In this document: piece after piece, positions 47,320-58,936 of the stretch
How positions within the stretch are numbered: position 1 is the first letter of the stretch
Layout: every line of letters starts with the position of its first letter
From: Eucommia ulmoides
Taxonomy: Eukaryota; Streptophyta; Magnoliopsida; Garryales; Eucommiaceae
NCBI GenBank assembly: GCA_016647705.1
Contig: CM028328.1
Span: 5,605,311 to 5,669,310, forward strand
Direction: 5' to 3'
DNA length: 64,000 bases
Position numbers and translations under genes: made by a program
Notes under the pieces: generated by a model
Told to the model about the DNA's origin: nothing
What the model saw: the letters and a program-made list of their open reading frames with translations, nothing else
The model's database searches: none

Positions 47320-49380
47320 GTTTGAGGGGTTAAAGTGCATATTTTTCAAAATATTTTTTAGGGGCCAAAATGCATATTTTAATTTATATTTTTCTAATTT
47401 GAAAAATTTTGAGGGGTCAAAATGCACAATTTTTAATTAAAAATTTATAAATTAAACAACTAAATTCAAAAATTTAACATAAAATTTAACTAACTAATTC
47501 ACAATTTTAACTAAATCAAAAAAAATAAACAACTAACAATTTATTTTAAAACAATAAAATAAATTTTATATTTTTCTTATTATCATACTTTGAGGGGTCA
47601 AAGTGGATTTTTTTTTATAATTAAACTCAAATTAACTTACAATTTATTTTAAACTAATATATATATTTTTCTAATTTGAAAAATTTTGAGGGGTCAAAGT
47701 GCACAATTTTTAATTAAAAATTTATAAATTAAACAACTAAATTAAAAAATTTAACTTAAAATTTAACTAACTAATTCACAATTTTAACTAAATCCAAAAA
47801 AATAAACAACTAACAATTTATTTTAAAACAATAAAATAAATTTTATATTTTTCTAATTGTCATACTTTGAGGGGTCAAAGTGGATTTTTTTAATTAAACT
47901 CAAATTAACTTACAATTTATTTTAAACCAATATATATATTTTTCTAATTTGAAAAATTTTGAGGGGTCAAAGTGCATAATTTTTAATTAAAAATTTATAA
48001 ATTAAACAACTAAATTCAAAAATTTAACTTAAAATTTAACTAACTAATTCACAATTTTAACTAAATCCAAAAAAATAAACAACTAACAATTTATTTTAAA
48101 ACAATAAAATAAATTTTATATTTTTCTAATTGTCATACTTTGAGGGGTCAAAGTGAATTTTTTTAATTAAACTCAAATTAACTTACAATTTATTTTAAAC
48201 CAATATATATATTTTTCTAATTTGAAAAATTTTGAGGGGTCAAAGTACATAATTTTTAATTAAAAATTTATAAATTAAACAACTAAATTCAAAAATTTAA
48301 CTTAAAATTTAACTAACTAATTCACAATTTTAACTAAATCAAAAAAACTAAACAACTAACAATTTATTTTAAAACAATAAAATAAATTTTATATTTTTCT
48401 AATTGTCATACTTTGAGGGGTCAAAGTGGATTTTTTTATAATTAAACTCAAATTAACTTACAATTTATTTTAAACCAAAATATATATTTTTCTAATTTGA
48501 AAAATTTGAGGGGTCAAAGTGCACAATTTTTAATTAAAAATTTATAAATTAAACAACTAAATTCAAAAATTTAACTTAAAATTTAACTAACTAATTCACA
48601 ATTTTAACTAAATCAAAAATAAATAAACTAACAATTTATTTTAAAACAATAAAATAAATTTTATATTTTTCTAATTATCATACTTTGAAGGGTCAAAGTG
48701 CATTTTTTTAATTAAACTCAAATTTACTTACAATTTATTTTAAACCAATATATTTTAATTTATATTTTTCTAATTTGCATAATTTTGAGGGGTCAAAGTG
48801 CACAATTTTTAATTAAAAATTGATAATTAAACAACTAAATTCATAAATTAAACTAACTAATTAACAATTTTAACTAAATTAAAAAAAAAAAAAAAAAAAA
48901 AAAACACCCAACTAACAATTTATTTTAAAATAATACATTAAATTTTATATTTTTCTAAAACAATACATTAAATTTTATATTTTTCTAATTGTCATACTTT
49001 GAGGGGTCAAAATGTATTTTTTTTTAATTAAACAACTAAATTCAAAAAATAAACTCAAATTAACTTAGAATTTATTTTAAACCAATATATTTTAATTTTA
49101 ATTTTTATAATTTGTCAAATTTTGAGGGTCAAAGTGCACAATTTTTAATTAAAATTTTATAATTAAACAACTAAATTCATAAATTAAACTAAATAATTCA
49201 ATATTTTAACTAAAAAAAAAAAAACTAACAATTTATTTTAAAACTTTTCTAAAACAATGCATTAAATCTTATATTTTTCTAATTGTTATATTTTAAGGGG
49301 TCAAAGTGTATTTTTCTAACTAACTAACAATGTTTTTAAATAATATATTAATCTATGTTTTTCTACACATGTGAAAGGGG
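47320..49380. repeat. Tandem array with about 274-bp unit inside the MULE
   Basis: The box TTTGAGGGGTCAAAGTG recurs at least 15 times. One series of boxes lies at 47411, 47688, 47961, 48234, 48508 and 48787 (intervals 277, 273, 273, 274, 279). A second series lies about 181 bp after each: 47592, 47868, 48142, 48414 and 48688. The flanking sequence AATTAAACAACTAAATTCAAAAATTTAAC and AACAATTTATTTTAAAACAATAAA repeats with it. The outer units (after 48787) are more diverged. The array lies between the right TIR and the transposase start, so it would be its upstream region. Confidence 0.92.
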
Positions 49381-49960
49381 TCATAGTGTAATTTTTAATT
49401 TAACAAGTAAATTAACAAATTAAACTAACTAACTAATTTACAAATTAATTTAACTAACGAACAACAAATTAAACAAGTAAACTAACTAACAAAACAAACA
49501 AAATTAACTAACAAATTAGACAAGTAACAAATTAAAATTAAACTATCCTCTAATGTTTTTTTCATGTTTTAAAAAAATTAAATTAACAACTAAACTAACT
49601 AATTTATTAAATAATGTATTATATAATGTGTAAAAAACAAATAATCAATGAAACTAACAAACAAGAAAATTAAACAAAAAAATTAAACTAACAATTAAAC
49701 AAGTAAATTTAATAAGTAAAAAACATACTAATCTAATTAACAAATAAATTAAAAAAAATTAAAATAAACTTAACTTTTGTAGTAGGAGGAAGGTGTTGTG
49801 AAGTTATGAAATTTGTCAAATATTGATGAAGAAAATCGAACAAGGAGCAAAACTTGTGAAAATGAGGAAGGAGCAAGGAAAAAGAGAAGGTTGAGAGAGA
49901 GGAAAGAGTTGCATAAAAGAATATGTAGAACTGTTAGGATTTATAAGGCTTTAGGTGGTA
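49381..49960. other. A/T-rich MULE interior, no supported gene
   Basis: AACTAACTAACAAATTAAAC words mirror the inverted TTAATTTGTTAGTT words at 41350-41640, so the subterminal sequence is also loosely symmetric. A 69-codon frame at 49813-50022 (plus) is rich in Lys/Arg/Glu and has no recognised motif. Confidence 0.5.
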
Positions 49961-50130
49961 GTGGTAGGGGTCCAAACCGTCCGGGTGTAAACACCACTGG
50001 ACGGTCCTGGACAGTTGCTTAAAGCAGCTGGTCCGTGACCAGCTGCCTTAAGCAGTTGAAAATCAGCTGCAAAAGCAGCTGCTTTTGTAGCTGTGGGGTG
50101 AATAAGGTCTTGGGGTTGGTAACCCCGGGA
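49961..50130. repeat. Right subterminal hairpin and palindrome cluster
   Basis: 50017-50053 forms a hairpin with a 17-nt arm (GCTTAAaGCAGCTGGTC, one mismatch) and the loop CGT. 50070-50087 is the perfect 18-bp palindrome CAAAAGCAGCTGCTTTTG. Together there are four CAGCTG cores. The block sits between the A/T-rich interior and the right TIR. An additional GGTAACC lies at 50118-50124. Confidence 0.88.
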
Positions 50131-50300
50131 CCATCCCTCATAAAAAAATAAAAAATAAAAAAATAAAATGCCCAAATATCCCAGGATTGGCATGCCCAGA
50201 ATCTCAGTTCTCGGCACTGCCAGTCCCAAAATACATGGGATCCGTAAATAACTTTAAACAAAATTGTTGCCTTTTTTTTTTTTTTTAAGGTAAAGAACTC
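50131..50300. repeat. MULE right TIR
   Basis: Inverted partner of 40909-41080. It ends ...GGTAAAGAACTC at 50300. Confidence 0.9.
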
Positions 50301-50310
50301 ATAATTATAT
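50301..50310. repeat. Target site duplication, right (ATAATTATAT)
   Basis: Identical to 40899-40908. Confidence 0.88.
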
Positions 50311-50909
50311 ACCTTATATATATTGATGAACTTAAAAGAAAAAAACAAAAAAAAAAAACACATAAAGGACATACTTGAGGAAGACAATGATAATTAGGTA
50401 AATGAAATGGTTGAACAAAAAATGCAAGCGAGAAAAAGAGAGTGAAAAGATAGTTTATATGTATATAGTAATAGAGAAAGACAAAGAGACTGGTGACTTC
50501 GTAAGTTTTTTTAACACAATTAAAACTTAAGTGTTGGCTTATTAAGGTTTGACCAAGTCATGTATATGTGTTAGTATGTTATAACAAATTATCATCCATA
50601 TTGATTATATGAATAGTATTTACGCAAATTACTTTCTAAAAGTAAAAAATAAAAAAAACATTAATTATACATATAACCCCGGTAAAATTTATAAATATTT
50701 ACTTAACTCCTAAAACTTTTAAAATCAAATTAAAATTGCTATGCTAACCCCCCCTAAAATTCTTTGATCAAATTTTAAATTTCAAAATGCCCCCTAAATT
50801 TATTTTTTTAAAAATAAAATTTGAAATAAGATATTAGACCCAAATATTTTCTAAATGTTCTAAAATACAACTAAAAATATCTATATACAGAATTGGGTTT
50901 TATACACTG

Positions 50910-51282
50910 AGCTTGGACTTTTGGACCCATTTGACGAAACCCGTAAGCCTCTGTCAGGCCTGTGATGGTGAGCTGGTGGAGGAGAGTGGAGATCCGTGAA
51001 GTTTTGGAGGAAAAATGAGCTGGAATGGGAACCAGTCGAGGTGAACGGTTAAGTCCTTGAAATTGGCCGTCTAGGGCACAACGCAAAGCTCAGGGCGACA
51101 CATCCCTGTGGGGAACCTTGTTCCTCCCTAAATGCAAAGAAGATTTTAGGGAGGAGCTATGGTCGGCATATGTTCCAGCGTGTCACTGTGGATTCTGGAA
51201 TGCATCCATATCACTACAAAGATGGACACGTGGCTGGGTCCCAGATACTGACTTAGTAGTGCCCGAAAATACCCTTATCAAT
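50910..51282. repeat. Second copy of the LTR segment 27752-28125
   Basis: Shared words in the same order: CTTTTGGACCCATTTG, GCCTCTGTCA.GCCT, GAGGAGAGTGGAGATC, CGTCTAGGGCA, GGAAGGCATCCATATCACTAC-like sequence and GTGCCCGAAAATACC. A minus-strand LTR fragment by comparison with 27329-28652; no gene. 50311-50909 and 51283-52337 are AT-rich with nothing further recognised. Confidence 0.7.
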
Positions 51283-51437
51283 AAATATATATTTAACCTA
51301 TTTAATTACAATAATAAACTGATTATTTGTAAATTTATAATGATTTTTTATCATTCTTATATTTTGATTTTCTATTAAATTAAATATTTGAATTTTACAT
51401 GTAGATTTTCAAGAAATATTTATAAATAATTAATTTC

Positions 51438-51445
<8 letters not shown>

Positions 51446-51481
<36 letters not shown>
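51446..51481. repeat. (AT)n microsatellite
   Basis: About 18 AT repeats. Confidence 0.9.
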
Positions 51482-51486
<5 letters not shown>

Positions 51487-52337
51487 TATGGTTCTTAAAT
51501 ATTAAAATTTAATTAATAATTAATTTTTAAAAAACTCGAATAATCTTTGTTCAATTCGACTATCAAACAAATCAAATTTGAACATAAAATTTTAGATTCA
51601 TCTCGAATTCGATTCGAGCTCAAATAATAATAAAAAATAAACGAATGAAATTTGAACACTTAATATCCAGTTCGACCAGTTTCAGCTCAAGTAATAATAA
51701 AAATAAACAAATTAAGTTTGAAAACTTAATAGTCGGTTCGGCTAACAAAATGGGATGTAAATTCAAAAGCATGTCACAATAATTTTTTCATTAAAAAATA
51801 CCGAAATTACCCCTAGCTTGAATCTCTTTGGGCTAACAAATGGCTTCGATAATCTCAATGCCAAAAAAAGATCAACAGTCCACCAAGGGGGTCCAGTCCA
51901 ATTACCATTGATCCCTAATTGGGGTTTTACATGATGGGCTAATGGCTCCAATTTGGGCAACCGCACTTTTTTTTCTTTCCAGCGAACATGGATTGTTTTC
52001 TATCTATTATTATCTAAATTTTTAGTTGAGGAGCGCGTTAGTTGGCCTAAACACAGCTTACCGTAAAAAAATAAATAATTAAAAATTATCTTAATTTTAT
52101 AGGGTTTTTATGACGAAAGTGCCCTCGAATCTACTAACGTCCCTCTTGATCGACATTATTTGTTTTTTTTCCTCCCCCCAAAAAAAATTCTTCTCTTTTG
52201 CTCAATATGATTTTCAATTGTGCTTCCTGTTTTAAATTTTCGGTTCTATTTTCACATGGTTTAGCAGTCCAAGACTTCGATTTGCGCGTACTATACTCGA
52301 GTGTTTATTTGAGTGTTGTTGAATTTGGCTAAAAATT

Positions 52338-53042
52338 TTACGGCTCTTTTAATTGGATGGAATGGAATGAAATGGAAAAAATAATGAAATGAGAGAAGAA
52401 ATAGAATGGAATTGTCGATAAAATCACTATTCCATTCACTTGTTTGGTTGGTATGGAATGAGAGAAAGAATAAAATAGTAAAATATAATAAAATTCTCAT
52501 TATATTCTTAAAATTAAATTTTATTATATTTCACTATTTCATTCAATTTTCAGTTTCTATTCTCTAATTTATATTTTCATTCTCAATTTTTAATTTTTGT
52601 TCTCAATTTTTTGTTCTCAATTTTCTGTTTTCTAATTTTCTGTTCTTGTTCTCAATTTTTAGTTTTCTAATTTTATGTTTTTTAATTTTCTGTTTTACTC
52701 TCAATTTTTCAGTTCTCTAATTTTTCATTTTTGTTCTTAATTTTCTGTTTTTATTCTCAATTTTCTGTTTTTGTCCTCAATTTTCTATTTTTTTAATTTT
52801 TGTTTATATTCTCTAGTTTCTAGATTTGACTGGATCAGTGATGAACTATTTTTGTAATTTTAGATTTAATTGGGTTGGATTTGATTTCATCCTATTTCAA
52901 ATAGAATCTAATTTCCTTGATTTTCATTATAATAGAATCACAAAAATGATTCTATTGGAGAACCAAACAACGGAATAGGAATTGAGAGCGGAATGCGATT
53001 TCATTCCTCTCTCGATTTCGTCCAACCAAACATGCTGTAAAG
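52338..53042. mobile_element. TIR element, about 700 bp
   Basis: The left end ACGGCTCTTTTAATTGGATG and the reverse complement of the right end, ACAGCATGTTTGGTTGGACG, form imperfect TIRs, and the GGAATGGAATGAAATGG-type sequence is mirrored by TGCGATTTCATTCCTCTCTC. The centre (52545-52800) repeats TTCTCAATTTTCTGTTTT.. about ten times. No gene. 53043-54550 is AT-rich with weakly repeated GATTTTTCAGTGCAG / AATTTAATTTGTATTGCA phrases (53400-53660) and an (AAT)n run at about 53725. Confidence 0.55.
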
Positions 53043-54559
53043 GATTTTCGGCAAGGAAGATTATCATTTTGCCTGTATTGATTGAGTACTCAGCAAGATA
53101 TTTTACGAAATGTTTTTGTATGAAAAGTTTTGACGAAATGACTTAATAAACATTGAAGTTGAAATTTTCTCTTCCTTTTGATAGTTGTAAAAGTGAATTT
53201 TCTCTTCAGAACACACTTGGGTTGGCATACCACTTTTCCTCTCATAATATGTGTGTTGGTGGCCATCACTGTAAAGAAAAATATAGACAAACATAATACA
53301 ACTTTTTCGTTATATCACGCTGATTTTTTATTTATTTTTATTCCTTTTTAATAAAAAGTAAATAAAATGAATTTAATTTGTCTTTTGGTATTAAAAGAGT
53401 TTGCAATAATTTTTACTACATTAAGAAGAGTATTATCGCGAATTCAGTGTAATGATTTTTCATGCAGAAATTATTTTTAGAAAATATGTGAATTTAATTT
53501 GTATTACAGTTGAATTATACTGATTTTTTAGTGCAGCAAAATAATTTTTAGGAATTGTATAAATTTAATTTGTATTGCATTATTAAAGAAGTTTGCATTG
53601 ATTTTTTCTGTGTATGACATAAAAAGAATATTATACAGATTTTTCAGTGCAGTCCAGACGGTTAGTTTATTACGATTTCGGATGATTAGTTTATAGAGAT
53701 TTTCGCTGCGGGTAACATTAAATAATAATAATAATAATAATAAAAATAACAATATGCCGAAGGGTATTAGGTACATGGATATCTAAAAAAGTTATTATAG
53801 TGCCTAAATTGAATAAACAAAAAATTTAAAAACGCGAGCTTGGTCAAGAACTCCAATGTTATAATTAACTTTAAATAAATATATAATATTCTACGAAAAA
53901 TAATTTAATAGTTAGACGTGCCTATCCGAAATCTAAGTATATTTATTTCATTAATTTATTATTTTTTTTTCATAAACAGTATAAAATATTGTAGTCATTT
54001 CTCTCATCACCACATAATTTCATATTAAAAAAATAATAATTTAGATTCACCGGCAATGTATTCTAATTTTTATTTTTAAAATATTTTCCTTTTTGAAATT
54101 ATACTCTATCCGTTCTTAAATAATTATTTTATTTTATTTATAAATATTAACAATAATTATTTATTTTTTAATAAATTTATTAATTTTTAATCTTTTTAAT
54201 TTAATTTTTAAAAAAATCAAAAAATATATATATATATTTTTTGACAATAATTAATTTTTTAATCTTTTTCATTTAATTTTTAAAAAAAATAAAAAAAAAA
54301 TTATATATTTTTGGACAATAATAATAGTGAAATAATAAATATATAAATATTTTGTGAAGTGACATACATTTAGGATGGGTGGAAGTAGCTCGCTGAGCAC
54401 GTCTGCACTTGAGGGGTTAATTTTGAATACATCGACTAGAGAATTTGAATTTAATCTTAAATGTATTAGGTCGGAAATATATTTTTAAATAGGCCAGTAA
54501 AGTTTTCAGTTGAATTGCGACATTACTTTACCTTAAAATTTCAAAAAAAAAATAAAAAA

Positions 54560-54900
54560 ATTGAGTGGGTTAGTTGGTTACCTCACCCGCGGAGTCCAAG
54601 TAGCCGTTTCCCACTACCGGACCACATTAAACGCGCCGGCTAAAGTGTCTGGTCGCCTTCGGACACGTCTCCCTCGCTCGAAACTCACCCTGTTTGTCCG
54701 TACATCGGCCCACGTGAATCAGAAGTCGTGGCGGCTTCTGATTGGACAAAAGGTAGACATCATGCTCGTCATTAGTACATGTGAACCATGTATGGAATGG
54801 ACTCGTATACTATGCTGTGTATGTGGTTGTGACAAGACGCGGTCGTTGTTTGTACCAATTGCAGGGAAACTTACCGTTCCGTGGGCGCCATTCACCTAAA
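54560..54900. promoter_or_regulatory. GC-richer island with G-box and 9-bp hairpin
   Basis: It stands out from the AT-rich flanks. CACGTG lies at 54711-54716, directly followed by AATCAGAAG/CTTCTGATT (54717-54725 and 54735-54743), a perfect inverted repeat with a 9-base spacer. A 112-codon frame crosses it, but nothing in it is recognised. It could be a promoter fragment or relic of a gene now gone. Confidence 0.25.
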
Positions 54901-55549
54901 ATTAGTAATTCAATTGGTTTTTAAATAGAATTTGTATTATTGGAACAAATAAAATACAATAAAAGGACGTTTGATTACCGTTTCGGCATCTATTTTTTTT
55001 TTGTCGAAAATCGAGAAAATGAACAAAATATATAAAATTAAAAAATGTGCTCTCTCTCTCTCCCTTCTATTTTTCTCTTTTTAGAATTAAATATTAAAAC
55101 ATCTATTTTTAAGAAATGTAATTTATATTGTTGGGTAAAATAATGAATAATTTTTCATTTTTCTATTTTTTATTGGAACAAATAAAATAAATGGACATTT
55201 GATTAACGTTCCGATTTCTATTTTTTTGGTTGAAAATCGAGAAAATAAACAAAAATATAAAATTATCCCTTATTTTATCCATTGCAAAAAAAAAAAAAAA
55301 ATTAAAAAATTTGTCATTTTGTCTCTCTCTATTTTATTTTTTCTCTTTTTTTTTGTCTTTTTAGAGAAAATAAATTAAAATTGACACAATTTTTTATATA
55401 TTATGAATAAAATAGAGTAAATTATATTTTTTTTTTTTTTAAAAAAAAAAAAAAGAGGGGGGAATAAAAAGTAATTAATTCCTATATATTCTTTAATTGT
55501 AGAGAGAGAAAAAGAGGTGAAAATATTTGTCCACAAATTCAAGGGCAAG

Positions 55550-55740
55550 AAGCCAAGAGTTCCGGCGAGGGTCCCACAGGAGCGGCCGCCGCGCCACTCT
55601 ACTCATTCACACGTGGGTCCCATGTTTCTGTCGGTTCTCTGAACCCGCGTCATACGTCAGTTTTACTAAAATCAATGAACTCAAATCGTGACACGTCATT
55701 CCGATTCCCATCTGGCCGTCCATCTCACTCAACCCACAAT
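55550..55740. promoter_or_regulatory. Second GC-richer segment with ACGT-core motifs
   Basis: It holds CACGTGGG at about 55612 and GACACGTCA at about 55690, both ABRE/G-box-like, and GCGGCCGCCGCGCC. No gene lies next to it on either strand, so its target, if any, is unknown. 54901-55549 is AT-rich, with the sequence TGGAACAAATAAAATA...GGACATTTGATTA.CGTT duplicated (54938-55000 and 55170-55225). Confidence 0.2.
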
Positions 55741-55866
55741 TATTTATTAGATTTTACTAAAATAGTAATAAATACTTGCAACACTCCATCAATGTTCACT
55801 TTAGATGGCGGTGGTTGTGATTTATTTTCCTATTTATATTTTTAGGATTTGATTATAATATCTTTA

Positions 55867-56229
55867 GGTGTGTTTGGTTGGAGATGAAAAAGGAAAAAAA
55901 ATAGAGTTAAAATGGCCAATTTTCTCTCCCTTGAAATTTGGGGCGAAAATAAAAAAAATTGGAAAAAAAAAAAATCAAAATTATCATTTTGTCCTTTTAT
56001 TTTATATAAGAAATACTCATTTTATTTTTAGTAAGGGTAAAATAATAAATTAAGTAAAAAATATATTATTTTTTTCTTTTTTTAATACACACAAAATATT
56101 ATTTATCCTCCTTTTATATCCCTCTATTCTAACATATTAAGGAAAATGATTTTCCCTCTATAAAAGATAATTTTTTTTTCATTTTTATTTTTCTTTTTCT
56201 TTTTTATCCTTCCAACCAAACATACCCTT
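55867..56229. mobile_element. MITE, about 360 bp
   Basis: The left end GGTGTGTTTGGTTGGAGATG and the reverse complement of the right end, AAGGGTATGTTTGGTTGGAAGG, are TIRs; AAAAGGAAAAAAAATAGAG is mirrored by CTTTTTCTTTTTTAT. No gene. Confidence 0.65.
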
Positions 56230-56821
56230 GTTAAAGTTTTGAGATGTATAGATAAATTCATACAAATTGCATATTCATACCAAAAAAAAATTGTAAGTTC
56301 ATTTCAATGAAGTTATATATCTATCTAAGAAATTATACTTTGACTCATCAGCACACGTTTCAAGTTCATTTCAAAAAAAATTACATGTCCATCTAAGAAA
56401 TATGTAACTTTTTCAACACGAACCTACAACTAAAAGTGGAAGTGGATGTATCAATGTATTAAAGTAAAATTCATATTTTTATTACTAAAAAAAATGATTG
56501 GATAAAAAAATAAAAATAATTATTATTTTTGTAAAAAAAATCTTATTTGGTATGAAAGAAAAACAAATACATAATTTTCAAAATAAGTTTTTTTGTCGAT
56601 CAATTTGTGAGAAGGGTAAAAGAAAATGAGGAAATATTTTGAAAAAAAAATTAAAAATAATGTACCACTACTCTCGTATATTACAGAAATAAATTAAATA
56701 TTTTATTTTGAAAGGTGTAACTTACAATTATTCCCTTAATAATATATATTTTTTAATTTATTTTTGTAATATATGAGATAAACTAATAAAATATATTAAA
56801 GTGAATTATTATTTCCAAGGT

Positions 56822-57110
56822 TGGAATTACTGACTCAACCACTGCCACTACTCTTCTCGAGCCGAACATCAGACTTATTCTACTCAATGAATCACCTCTT
56901 TAGGTTTCCATTCAATATCTTCAATTGGTTGGAAGTCGTGTATATCTCACTGTTATTCGCTCGGACATTGCCTATGTCGTTCATCAAATTAGCCAGATAT
57001 TGTCCGTTTCTCGGACCACCCATTACTCGGTTGTTCTTCGTATCATTCGATATGTCGAGGGTATTTTATTTCATGGACTTCATTTTTCAACTCAATCTGT
57101 TCTCATCATG
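56822..57110 (+). pseudogene. Ty1/copia reverse-transcriptase C-terminal remnant
   Basis: Translation in one frame gives a degenerate copia pol segment: QYLQLVGSRVYLTVIRSDIAYVV is the counterpart of the usual LVGALxYLTxTRPDIxYAV, and TTHYSVVLRIIRYVEGILFHGL is the counterpart of THWxAVKRILRYLKGTxxxGL. One stop is seen about 30 codons in. The rest of the element is absent; repeat sequence follows directly. Confidence 0.7.
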
Positions 57111-57930
57111 TTACATTCAACATGTTATTTTCAGAATTTTTAATTTTCACATTTATGTCGCAAGTAACATGATCTTATACATTATTAACACAATTAAGTG
57201 TTACATTCAATATTCAAATCACTTTTCATGTTACATTAAACATACAAATAAGGAGTCATCAGAGGCAACACAGACATCCCAAATACAATTGTAGACATGA
57301 ATGTTACATGTAACATTGCTATCTAGATTCATATATGGAAAAAAAGAAAGAGAAGTTACTTGTAACGTCACCATTACACGAATGTTATTTTGTGCTATTA
57401 TCAACAATGTTACATTCCACACGCAAATAAGGTGTCATAATCAAATGCGATGCAGACATCCCAAATACAATTCTAGACATGAATGTTACATGTAACATTA
57501 CTATTACACCATGTTACATGTAACATTAACACTCGTTAGGATATCCAATTCAACACAAGACATGTTACATTCCACATGCAATATACTCTTTGTGTGTGGA
57601 ATGTAATATTGTCTATATTGCCTGTAACATTTCCTATTTACTATCAACACAAATATTCTCTTTGTATGTGGAATGTAACATTGCATGTGTTGAATCGTAT
57701 TTCATATATATGTTACATGTAACATATTATAATTCGTAGAAAACAAAAAAATCTAGAAATACCATGTGGAATGTAACATAAATGTGAAAATTGAAAATTA
57801 ATGAAAAAAATAATGAATTTGATATCGTTTTGAAAATCTTATTTAGACGAATCTGAATATATAATTATATTGTAAAAAAATGTGTACAACAATAATTATT
57901 TTTATTTTAATAAATAGTTATCTATTACCT
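57100..57930. repeat. Repeat with four copies of palindrome ATGTTACATGTAACAT
   Basis: The perfect 16-bp palindrome occurs at 57301-57316, 57483-57498, 57511-57526 and 57710-57725. Related half-sites (GGAATGTAACAT, ATGTTACATTC) occur at least eight more times. The unit GACATCCCAAATACAATT.TAGACATGA is duplicated just before the first two palindromes. The right part (57760-57930) is related to 18060-18290. Confidence 0.8.
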
Positions 57931-58691
57931 AAATTAGCTTCGCAAGATGAGGATGTATTATGTAGGAGCAATAATTAGGGACATTTTCGTCATAAAAATA
58001 GCAAAAGGACTGCTTAGTTCATAAAAAAAGTTGTGAGTGTAATCGGTAGTTTGCAATCGCTTTTGGGATCTCTCGGTAAGGGTCCCTTTTTTCTTTCTAA
58101 TAATTTTTTTTCCAAATTACATCAATTATAATATCAAAAAAAAAAAAAAAAAATCTAAAAAAAGAAAGGATTTGTTGAAGGATTAATTAATGAGGGCCAC
58201 GTATAAATGCACAAAGACTAAATAAGTTAGAAAGCAAAAGTAACTTATTACACTATGAATTGTAGTATGTTCCTCGTACAATTTTTTTTTTAATAACCAA
58301 CATTTAAAATTATCATTATTATACTTATACCCTTCAAAAACAGTTGGAAATAATAAATAAAAATAAATAGATAAAAAACCCATATTAATTTGTTCCTTTA
58401 AATTAATACGATTTTTATAATCAATCATGGCATGTTAGAACACTAATATTCCCAATTATCATTAATCACCAATAAATGAGAAAACCCGGTTTCTAATTTG
58501 AAAATATTTTTTTTTAAAATTAAATATAATTTACAAAAAATATTTTTTGCAAACATGAAAATTTATATTGTTTAGGTTTTGGGGGAAAAAATATCTTTTT
58601 AATTGGGAATGTGTCAACGATTTAAAAGAAATTTTGATTTAAAATAATGTTAATGCCATTGATTGTTTGTGTGTGTACAAGTGAAAAAATG

Positions 58692-58692
<1 letters not shown>
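57931..58692. other. AT-rich intergenic
   Basis: No gene or defined repeat is seen. Confidence 0.5.

Positions 58693-58774
<82 letters not shown>
58693..58774. repeat. (AT)n microsatellite
   Basis: About 40 uninterrupted TA repeats, the longest microsatellite in the window. Confidence 0.95.
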
Positions 58775-58776
<2 letters not shown>

Positions 58777-58808
58777 GGATCCAGGTTTAAGTTTAAAGAT
58801 GAATAATT

Positions 58809-58936
58809 GATATTGAATTTATACAACCTGTCAAATCAATAATTGCAAAAAAATTTCATGACTCGCCCATTCGATATTGAGTTTATACAACCTGTCAAAT
58901 CAATAATTGCAAAAAAAAATCATGACTCACCCATTC
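58809..58936. repeat. 64-bp tandem duplication
   Basis: Two nearly identical units starting GATATTGA.TTTATACAACCTG at 58809 and 58873, both ending near CATGACTC.CCCATTC. Confidence 0.9.

Larger units (their letters stand above)
40909..50300 (-). mobile_element. Mutator-like DNA transposon (MULE) carrying MURA and a PMD gene
   Basis: It is bounded by TIRs starting GAGTTCTTTACC and by the 10-bp direct duplication ATAATTATAT. The length is 9392 bp. Order on the minus strand, from the right end: right TIR and CAGCTG palindromes (50300-49960), A/T-rich sequence, a tandem array (49380-47320), transposase gene (47176-44444), PMD gene (44258-41919), A/T-rich sequence, left palindromes and TIR. Both genes carry in-frame stops, so this copy is not autonomous now, although its ends look intact enough to be mobilised by a related transposase. 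TIRs, TSD length and a MURA-type protein agree on the superfamily. Confidence 0.92.

Noticed and set aside
47320..49380. CRISPR-like array
   Set aside because: The regular boxes alternate at 181 and 93 bp and the intervening sequence is itself repeated, so this is a tandem repeat in a plant transposon.
49813..50022. 69-codon Lys/Glu-rich frame in the MULE right end as a MURB-like second protein
   Set aside because: It crosses into the hairpin/palindrome block, shows no motif, and runs opposite to the element's two genes.
54561..54899. 112-codon frame as a possible gene
   Set aside because: No recognisable motif, and the GC-rich composition alone keeps the frame open. Kept only as an unexplained island.
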